Shown here in pieces: positions 15,659 through 21,587 of a DNA stretch of 23,934 nt (position 1 is its first letter; each line of letters opens with the position of its first letter). The DNA is taken from NCBI GenBank assembly GCA_964618855.1, contig CAZUCD010000048.1, positions 1 through 23,934 of the forward strand, written 5' to 3'. Origin of the DNA: CAZUCD01 sp964618855 (lineage in GTDB: Bacteria; Sumerlaeota; Sumerlaeia; SLMS01; JANRJK01). A program made the position numbers and the translations under genes. Below the pieces are notes generated by a model. It saw only the letters and a program-made list of their open reading frames with translations. It was not told where the DNA came from and made no database searches.

Positions 15659-17527
15659 ATGTCGCTCATCCTGTTCACGCTCCTGCTGTTGTCGGCGTTC
15701 GGTGCTGGCGCTCCTGTTCTGACGCGCCTTGGGGGCGAGGCTCCGCGCGACGCGGCAGGGTTCGTCCTCGCGGCGGCGCTCGGGACGGCCCTGCTGGGGA
15801 CGCTCGCGCTCCTGCTCGGCGGCGTGGGGCTCCTGCGGCCGCTGGTGCTGGTTGCCGTGACGGTGGGTACGGCGTGCCTGGGGGTCGCGGAGCTTGTCCG
15901 TTGGCGCCGCGGTCGCCACACCGGGCAGGCGCCGGCCCCGGGTGCCCTCGTCCGCCTGGAGCGCGGTCTGGCGGCCCTGCTGCTGGCTGCTTGCATGGCG
16001 CGGCTCGCGTGGTTCGCGTGGTATCCGGACCTGCGCATCGATGCCTACATGTACCACATCACAGTGCCGCGACAGTGGCTGATGCGGGGATGGGCTGCAG
16101 CGTTTGCGTACGAGCCGACGGCCAGCTTCCACCTCCTGTGGGATGCGTGGTACGCATACGGGCTCGCCTTCGCGCGCGACGACTTCATCCTGCCGAGCCT
16201 GTGGCACTCGGCGGCGGCAGTCGGGGTCGCGGTGCTCCTGCACGGGGAGGTTCAGCGCCACGGGCATCCGCGGCTCGCGGTGGCGGCGGCGTTGGGGTGG
16301 CTGGCCGCGGGGGAAGTGCTGGAGTCCTCGGCGTGCGCCTATGTGGACAACGCGGTGGCACTCTACGTGCTCGCCGCGACCATCACGATGACACGGATGC
16401 AGCATCGGCGCGACGGGTTCCTCGCGGGGCTGTTCCTGGGGGCGGCGGTTGGGGCAAAGGCGACGTCGATTGCGTTCGTGGTGGCTGTGCTCGGCGCGTG
16501 GTTCCTCGCGCGCCTCCTAAAGGGAGAGGGAAAGGGAACGGGGAGCGCACTGGGAGCAGTGGCGGCGGGCGTGGCCCTCCTTGCGTTGCCCTGGGCCATC
16601 CGCAACGGCATTACCACGGGCAATCCATTCTATCCTTTTGTTCCCGACCTGCTGCGTGCCTGGCCGGAGTTTGACTTCGTGGCGCGGGACTTCCTCGGCA
16701 GCTATCCCGGAGTCTTCGCGGAGGCGGACGATGGGGGGATGTCGCTGGGCGGGCTCGCGGCGCATGCAAACCTGTTCCTCGCCAACACGAGACTGATCAC
16801 GCAGAACCTCGTCGCGGTGGCGGCATTGGTGGGGGTGCTGGCGATGCTCCCCCGCTGGAGGATGCTCCCCGCCCCGACAGTCATGGTGGGGCTGCTTGCG
16901 GCGGGACTTGTCCCCATGGTGGTGATGTCACCGGCCAGGAGGTTCGCGCTGGGTGCGGAGGCTGTTCAGATCCTGGCCGCCTGCATGGCCATCGGGTCGC
17001 TCGCGCGGCACTCGGACTGGGTGCGTCAGCCGACACCACGCGTTGCCCTGCTTGCCTGCGCGCTCGCGCTCTTCGCCTTCCAGTGGAGGCGCGGCGGCGA
17101 TGCGCAGCTCGGGTTCGAGCACCGCCGCCCACCATCGGACACGCGGGCCTACCTGACGGCCGCCGAGATGCGCCGCGAACACCATGATCGCCATCCCGAC
17201 GCACCAATCGCGCGGTTGTTGGAATCCAATGTGGGAAGGGACGGGTGCGTCCTTGTTACGGAGAATTCGTTCCTCCTCGCCATCGCGAACGTTCGCATCC
17301 ATCCCAACCCCCACATGCACAGCCCGAACGCCCTGCGCGTCATGGCCGAACGCGAGGGCCTTGATGCCGATGCAATCGCTGGTCGGCTGCGGGCGATGGG
17401 TGTGACGCACCTCCTGACGACGGACGCGATGGACACGGTGGTGCTGGCGGACTTCTCCGCTCGCCATCTCCGGACGGTGGGAGTGGAGGGAGAGCTCCGG
17501 TTGCTCGAGATTCGGCAGGATGATTGA
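15659..17527 (+). CDS. Polytopic GT-C glycosyltransferase, GT39/PMT/ArnT-like
   Basis: From ATG 15659 (AAGGA at 15642-15646) the protein is 622 residues, with about ten hydrophobic segments through residue ~450. The first periplasmic loop carries RIDAYMYHITVPRQWL (about 126-141). This fits the GT-C pattern in which an acidic residue (D128) followed by YH near the first loop binds the metal or donor phosphate. A soluble C-terminal domain (about 480-622) would be periplasmic, as in related proteins. The expected role is transfer of a sugar from a polyprenyl-phosphate donor to protein, lipid or glycan at the outer face of the inner membrane. Donor and acceptor cannot be deduced. It follows the Asp-box gene across the GACGCAAG repeat and converges on rtcB. 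An in-frame ATG at 15602 is less likely because it overlaps the repeat. Confidence 0.78.
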   Translation: MSLILFTLLLLSAFGAGAPVLTRLGGEAPRDAAGFVLAAALGTALLGTLALLLGGVGLLRPLVLVAVTVGTACLGVAELVRWRRGRHTGQAPAPGALVRLERGLAALLLAACMARLAWFAWYPDLRIDAYMYHITVPRQWLMRGWAAAFAYEPTASFHLLWDAWYAYGLAFARDDFILPSLWHSAAAVGVAVLLHGEVQRHGHPRLAVAAALGWLAAGEVLESSACAYVDNAVALYVLAATITMTRMQHRRDGFLAGLFLGAAVGAKATSIAFVVAVLGAWFLARLLKGEGKGTGSALGAVAAGVALLALPWAIRNGITTGNPFYPFVPDLLRAWPEFDFVARDFLGSYPGVFAEADDGGMSLGGLAAHANLFLANTRLITQNLVAVAALVGVLAMLPRWRMLPAPTVMVGLLAAGLVPMVVMSPARRFALGAEAVQILAACMAIGSLARHSDWVRQPTPRVALLACALALFAFQWRRGGDAQLGFEHRRPPSDTRAYLTAAEMRREHHDRHPDAPIARLLESNVGRDGCVLVTENSFLLAIANVRIHPNPHMHSPNALRVMAEREGLDADAIAGRLRAMGVTHLLTTDAMDTVVLADFSARHLRTVGVEGELRLLEIRQDD

Positions 17528-17556
17528 GTGCCCCCGGGATGCTCTCCAGGGGGCAC
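17528..17556. terminator. Bidirectional terminator-like hairpin between convergent genes
   Basis: GTGCCCCC (17528-17535) and GGGGGCAC (17549-17556) are perfect 8-bp reverse complements around a 13-nt loop that may itself pair GG with CC. The hairpin fills almost all of the 32-bp gap between the glycosyltransferase stop (17525-17527) and the rtcB stop (17560-17562). There is no T tract on either side, so it is not a textbook intrinsic terminator. Its placement suggests it separates the two convergent transcripts. Confidence 0.6.
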
Positions 17557-17559
17557 CGG

Positions 17560-18957
17560 TCAGCCTTCGTCCCCGCCGTCGCCGGCCATGAGCACGATGC
17601 GGGGCGTGATCCTCGCGACGGTTTCGACGAGGTCGGACTGCGCCGCCATGACCTCATCGATGTTCTTGTAGGCCATGGGGGCCTCGTCGAGTCCCCCGCT
17701 GATGAGTTCAACCCCACGCTCGGCGAGGTAGCGCTTCATCTGCGTTGCGGTGATCGACTTCATGGCGGCCGTGCGCGAGAGCCTTCTGCCCGCGCCATGC
17801 GAGGCCGAACGCAGGCTCTCCTCGTTGCCGAGCCCGCGGACGACGTACGCCGGATCGGCCATGGTTCCCGGGATCACGCCGAGCTGGCCCGCCGCCGCGG
17901 GGGTTGCGCCCTTGCGGTGGACGATCACCTCGCGCCCGTCGTGCACCTCGCGCCATGCGAGGTTGTGCGCATTCTCGACGACGAGGAGCGGCTTGAGCCC
18001 GGCGGCCTTCAGGACGTGCCTGTGGACGCAGTCGTGGTTCGCGGCGGCGTAGGCTCCCGCGAGGTTCATCGCGATCCAGTACTCCTGGCCCGCGGCCCAG
18101 TCGAGGTCCAGCCACGCGAGACGCTTCGCGGAGTTTGGAAGCGCCGCGCACTTCTCCATCGCGAGCTTCGTGTAGAAGTCCGCGACCGCCGCGCCGAAGC
18201 CGCGCGAGCCCGAGTGGGACAGGAGCGCGAGGTAACTGCCGGGCTCAACACCAGGGAGGGAGGAGCCCACCTCGATTTCGCACCACGAGGCGAAGTGGTT
18301 GCCGCTGCCGGAGGTGCCGAGCTGCGCGGCCGCCTTGTCGCGCAGGCGAGCGAGCGCCGGATGCAGTTCGCCCCATGCCGGGTCGTCCATCACGGCGTGC
18401 GAACGCGATCCCGGCTTGAAGGAGCCCCCCACGCCGAAGCACGTCTCGGCCACGAGTGCCTTGCGCAGGCGGTCGCGCATCCCCTCCAGGCGATTCGCAG
18501 GAGTTTCCGCGATGGTCAGCTTCATGCGGCACCCGATGTCCACGCCGACGGCGTAGGGGATCACGGCATTGGCGGTGGCGAGGACGCCGCCAATGGGAAG
18601 CCCGTAGCCGACGTGTCCGTCGGGCATCTGCGCGGCGCGAACCGCGACGGGGAGCCGGCGCGCCGTCTCGAACTGCGCGAGGGCCGCCTCGTCGATCTGC
18701 GATGCGCCCCACACCTTCCCGGGCACGGGTTCGTTGCGGAGCGTGGTGGCGGGGAGCGCCATCTCCTGCACGAGGTGGCGCGCGAGGGAGCGCGTACGCT
18801 CGTCCCCGAGCGCTGCGCGCGGGTCCTGCGCGATGGCGGCAAGCCGCGCGAGTGCATCCTCCTCGGCCATTCCAGCCGTGAGCTTGATGGCCTCGCCGAT
18901 GGCGGGCCCCGCCTTCCATCCGAGGCGGTCGATGATGGTCCTGCCTGTGAGCGTCAT
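17560..18957 (-). CDS. rtcB: RNA-splicing ligase RtcB
   Basis: RtcB joins RNA 2',3'-cyclic phosphate or 3'-phosphate ends to 5'-hydroxyl ends, using GTP and Mn2+. The 465-residue product has the hallmark motifs in order: MPDGHVGYGLPIGGV (111-125), the metal-binding GVDIGC (D140, C143), SGSGNHF (216-222), SHSGSRG (247-253), a metal histidine in NAHN (H331), GTMADPAYV (364-372) and SHGAGR with the guanylylated histidine (H387). The N-terminal ~75 residues before the conserved VWG are longer than in E. coli RtcB. ATG 18957 is preceded by AGGAGG at 18968-18973. No rtcA, rtcR, archease or tRNA gene is adjacent, so the physiological role (RNA repair or tRNA splicing) is open. All catalytic residues I can check are present. 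Confidence 0.96.
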   Translation of the reverse strand: MTLTGRTIIDRLGWKAGPAIGEAIKLTAGMAEEDALARLAAIAQDPRAALGDERTRSLARHLVQEMALPATTLRNEPVPGKVWGASQIDEAALAQFETARRLPVAVRAAQMPDGHVGYGLPIGGVLATANAVIPYAVGVDIGCRMKLTIAETPANRLEGMRDRLRKALVAETCFGVGGSFKPGSRSHAVMDDPAWGELHPALARLRDKAAAQLGTSGSGNHFASWCEIEVGSSLPGVEPGSYLALLSHSGSRGFGAAVADFYTKLAMEKCAALPNSAKRLAWLDLDWAAGQEYWIAMNLAGAYAAANHDCVHRHVLKAAGLKPLLVVENAHNLAWREVHDGREVIVHRKGATPAAAGQLGVIPGTMADPAYVVRGLGNEESLRSASHGAGRRLSRTAAMKSITATQMKRYLAERGVELISGGLDEAPMAYKNIDEVMAAQSDLVETVARITPRIVLMAGDGGDEG

Positions 18958-19288
18958 GACTGCGGCGCCTCCTGTGCGTCGCGAAGGGGCGCGCGCGCGG
19001 GGGCTCCCGCCCGTGGCGCACGCTTCTCTTGGTTTTGTGTGGACTGCCCTGCGGTTCTGGGAACGGGGGAGGATCGGCGCGTCGGCCGACCCGGGATGGG
19101 TCAGTTGGAACGCGCGAGGTTCAACCGTCGGTCTCGATGCATCGTGTCACCCCGTCGTGGAACATGGCCGGTGCCGCGTGCGCGGCGGTGGAGACTTGGC
19201 TGGAATCGCGCCCGGCGTGCGACCCTTGGGCAGAGCGCCGGGAGACGTAGGGCACAGGAGCCTGCCACGCAAGCGAATTCGTGCGGCG
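18958..19288. other. Gene-free stretch upstream of rtcB
   Basis: These 331 bp separate the rtcB start from the stop of the FAD-subunit gene on the same strand. I see no protein-like ORF on either strand; the open frames here are Arg/Pro-rich shadows. A GCGGG/CCCGC hairpin (18997-19010) and a short alternating GC run (18991-18998) lie in the rtcB leader. No convincing promoter boxes or terminator could be picked out. Confidence 0.4.
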
Positions 19289-20125
19289 TCAGCCCATGCC
19301 CATGAACTCGCGCAGGATGTTGCGTGACACGGCGAGGCGGTACCTTCGCGTCGAGCGGATGTCGTCGATGGGGGAAATCTCCGCCTGGAGGGCGGCCCAT
19401 GCCTCGTCGAAGGTGCCGCCCCGCGCGACAATCTCCTCCGTCCGCTTCGACCTGAGCGTGACGGGCGCGACGGATCCCCATGCCATGCGAGTCGCGGCGG
19501 GGTCGCGGACCCCGGCGAAGACAACCTTGCTGATGGCCTGGGCCTCGCGCGTGCCGACCTTGCGGTAATGCTGCCGGGCCGCGGGCACCGTGCACATGGG
19601 GACGATGATCTCCGCGATGAGTTCGCCATGGCGCAGGACGTTCTTCTTGTAGCCCGTGTGGAATCCGTCGAGCGGGACACGCCGTTCCCCGGCCGTGCTG
19701 ACGAGCAGCAACTCCGCCCCGTAGGCCAGGAGCGCGGGAACCGTGTCCGCCGCAGGGGATGCGTTCGCGATATTGCCGGCGATGGTGCCGCGGTTCTGGA
19801 TTTGCAGGGCTCCCGTCACCCGCGCGGACTCTACCAGCATCGGGAAGTGCGCAGCGACGTGGGCGTGGCGCCGGACGTCGCTGTAGGTTGCGAGCGCACC
19901 GATGTGCAGCACGCCGCCATCGGCGACCCGCGTGTAGCGCCACTCCCGCGCCAACCGGTGCAGGCTCTGGTAGGGGACGGGTGGAAGGTTCCCGGCGTTC
20001 ATCCACACGAGCACGTCGGTCCCGCCTGCGACTGGGATCAGGCGCTCGTGGTCAGCCTGTTGGCGGAGCGCCTCCTCGACGCTGGAGGGCACGAGGATTG
20101 TGTGGTCGGCGAGGTGTGTGCGCAT
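19289..20125 (-). CDS. FAD-binding subunit of a molybdenum hydroxylase (xanthine dehydrogenase/CO dehydrogenase medium-subunit family)
   Basis: The 278-residue protein has the length typical of CoxM/XdhB-like subunits, which carry electrons from the molybdenum and iron-sulfur subunits to FAD. The PCMH-type FAD motifs are visible: VAGGTD (32-37) and the second site NRGTIAGNIANASPAAD (111-127). The C-terminal CO_deh_flav-like domain (about 170-278) includes YRKVGTREAQAISKV. The start at ATG 20125 has GGAG 6 nt upstream; the frame upstream (to 20374) is not protein-like. The molybdopterin-binding and [2Fe-2S] partner genes, normally in the same operon, are absent from the window on both sides. 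Partners must lie elsewhere, or the subunit is an orphan. Confidence 0.9.
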   Translation of the reverse strand: MRTHLADHTILVPSSVEEALRQQADHERLIPVAGGTDVLVWMNAGNLPPVPYQSLHRLAREWRYTRVADGGVLHIGALATYSDVRRHAHVAAHFPMLVESARVTGALQIQNRGTIAGNIANASPAADTVPALLAYGAELLLVSTAGERRVPLDGFHTGYKKNVLRHGELIAEIIVPMCTVPAARQHYRKVGTREAQAISKVVFAGVRDPAATRMAWGSVAPVTLRSKRTEEIVARGGTFDEAWAALQAEISPIDDIRSTRRYRLAVSRNILREFMGMG

Positions 20126-20196
20126 CCGCTGCTCCGCTGCGTGGTGGATGGAAGGAGAAGAACAGGCGGCGGATGGTGCGGCAACTCGATATCGCG

Positions 20197-20221
20197 CTCC
20201 CGGGCTCCTCCGCGCCGGGAG
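20197..20221. promoter_or_regulatory. Inverted repeat in the divergent gap before the GT87-like gene
   Basis: CTCCCGG (20197-20203) and CCGGGAG (20215-20221) are perfect 7-bp reverse complements with an 11-nt loop. The repeat lies in the 130-bp gap between the divergent FAD-subunit and GT87-like genes, 35 bp before the latter's start. It could be an operator or a leader hairpin; chance is also possible in GC-rich DNA. Confidence 0.3.
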
Positions 20222-20255
20222 TTTGGCATCGCCACACCCGGGGCCGCACCGGTCA

Positions 20256-21587
20256 ATGCGCCCCGTGAACCGCTCACGCCTGGCCCGCCTGCTGACGCCC
20301 GCGCTCGTGGCCGCGTCCCTGTGGTCGTGCTTCCTGTTCTGGAGCGAGGGCATTCGGAAGCACCGCACTCCCATCGACTTCTTCGTGTTCTACGAGGCGG
20401 GCGAACGGGTCGGGGCGGGGCACGGCGCTTACGACAACACGCTCGATCCCCGAAGAGCGTACGTGTATCCGCAGGCCCTCGCCTACTTCCTCGCACGCAC
20501 GCACGTTCCCCTCGGCCGGGATGGGGCGGAATGGCTCTGGAAGTCGATGTTGCTCGCATGCCTGGTGGCGGGACTCTGCGGGGCTGTCGCGTGGGCGCTG
20601 CGCCGGCACGGGCAACCATCGACTCGGACGGATTGGGCTCGCGTGGCCCTTTGCGGCGTCGCCGTGGGGCTTGGATTCTCCCCCGTGGTCTTTGGCTGGC
20701 GGCTTGGGCAGGCGGACCTCGTGATCGTGGGCCTGTTGTCGCCAGTGCTTCTGGTGCGCTCGGCACGTGGGGCCTGGATTGCGGGGGTGCTGATCGGCGT
20801 TGGCGGAGTGCTCAAGCTCTCGCCGCTGTTCCTGCTCCCGGGGCTCGTGCTGTGCCTTGGTTGGCGCGTGGCCGCGGGTGCCGCCGCAGCAATGCTCACG
20901 TACGCCGTGTGGCTTTGGGGGCATGGACTGCTGGCGCACGAGGGGCTGCTCTACACGGAGAGGATCCCGTTCTTCAAGTACCGCAACAGCTACCCGGCAT
21001 CGTCGCTTCAGGCCATGGCAACCGCGCTGTTCGACCACGACCGGTTCCATGCGGCCTCCGGGTTCTATGACGGGCCCGTGACGACCGCGGTGACTGTCGC
21101 GGTCTGCGCGGCGTATGCGGCTTCGGGACTTTGGGCGTGGAGGCAGCGGGCCGGCCTCCTCGCGACGTTGACGGTGTCGATGGTGTTCGCACGGCTGGTG
21201 AGCCCCTTCCTGGAGCCGCACCACCACACGCCATCCGTGATCCCGCTCATGGCGTTCGGCAGCCTGGCGCTGCTCCGGCGCGACTTGGAAATGGGGGCGT
21301 GGGCCTTCGCGGCGTGGTACGCGGGGATGCTGTTCGTGCCCGTGGGGGAGGTGGTCGGCGGCCGCTGGCCCGCGCTGCTGCTGATCGCCTCGGACCTGCT
21401 GCTGCTGGGTGCGGCGCTGCGGTTCCGGGACGTCGGGGGGGAGTGTGCGCTGGCCCCCGGAGGTGGTTGGCTGGACCGCCTCCGCGTCCCCGTCAGCGAT
21501 ACTCGTCCCAGGACTTCGGCTGCAGGTCCTCGGGAGTCAGCCATGACAGCGCCTCCGCAAGGCGCATCGCCATCTGGCGGTTCGTGA
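20256..21587 (+). CDS. GT87-like (DUF2029) polyprenol-phosphate mannosyltransferase family membrane protein
   Basis: From ATG 20256 the protein is 443 residues with about ten transmembrane helices. GT87 features are visible: the first-loop aspartate in IDFFVFYEAGERVGAGHGAYD (D41, about 40-60), then YVYPQALAYF (69-78) and a KLSPLFLLPG segment in a later helix. Members transfer mannose or arabinose from polyprenyl-phosphate donors at the outer face of the membrane; the acceptor here is unknown. No Shine-Dalgarno is obvious before ATG 20256. The upstream frame (to 20100) overlaps the divergent FAD-subunit start and is not protein-like. The last ~30 residues (Pro/Ser/Ala-rich) are read from the antisense of the carB 3' end, so the tail is probably not conserved. 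A seven-G run at 21435-21441 lies just before it. Confidence 0.82.
   Translation: MRPVNRSRLARLLTPALVAASLWSCFLFWSEGIRKHRTPIDFFVFYEAGERVGAGHGAYDNTLDPRRAYVYPQALAYFLARTHVPLGRDGAEWLWKSMLLACLVAGLCGAVAWALRRHGQPSTRTDWARVALCGVAVGLGFSPVVFGWRLGQADLVIVGLLSPVLLVRSARGAWIAGVLIGVGGVLKLSPLFLLPGLVLCLGWRVAAGAAAAMLTYAVWLWGHGLLAHEGLLYTERIPFFKYRNSYPASSLQAMATALFDHDRFHAASGFYDGPVTTAVTVAVCAAYAASGLWAWRQRAGLLATLTVSMVFARLVSPFLEPHHHTPSVIPLMAFGSLALLRRDLEMGAWAFAAWYAGMLFVPVGEVVGGRWPALLLIASDLLLLGAALRFRDVGGECALAPGGGWLDRLRVPVSDTRPRTSAAGPRESAMTAPPQGASPSGGS

Noticed and set aside
18991..18998. Alternating GC run as a special DNA structure
   Set aside because: It is only about 8 bp long and expected by chance at this GC content.
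19101..20006. 301-residue minus-strand frame overlapping the FAD-subunit gene in another register
   Set aside because: It is Arg/Ala/Gly-rich shadow sequence; the FAD motifs are in the other frame.
20126..20374. N-terminal extension of the FAD subunit to 20374
   Set aside because: It would overlap the divergent GT87-like gene. The residues are not protein-like, and ATG 20125 has its own GGAG.
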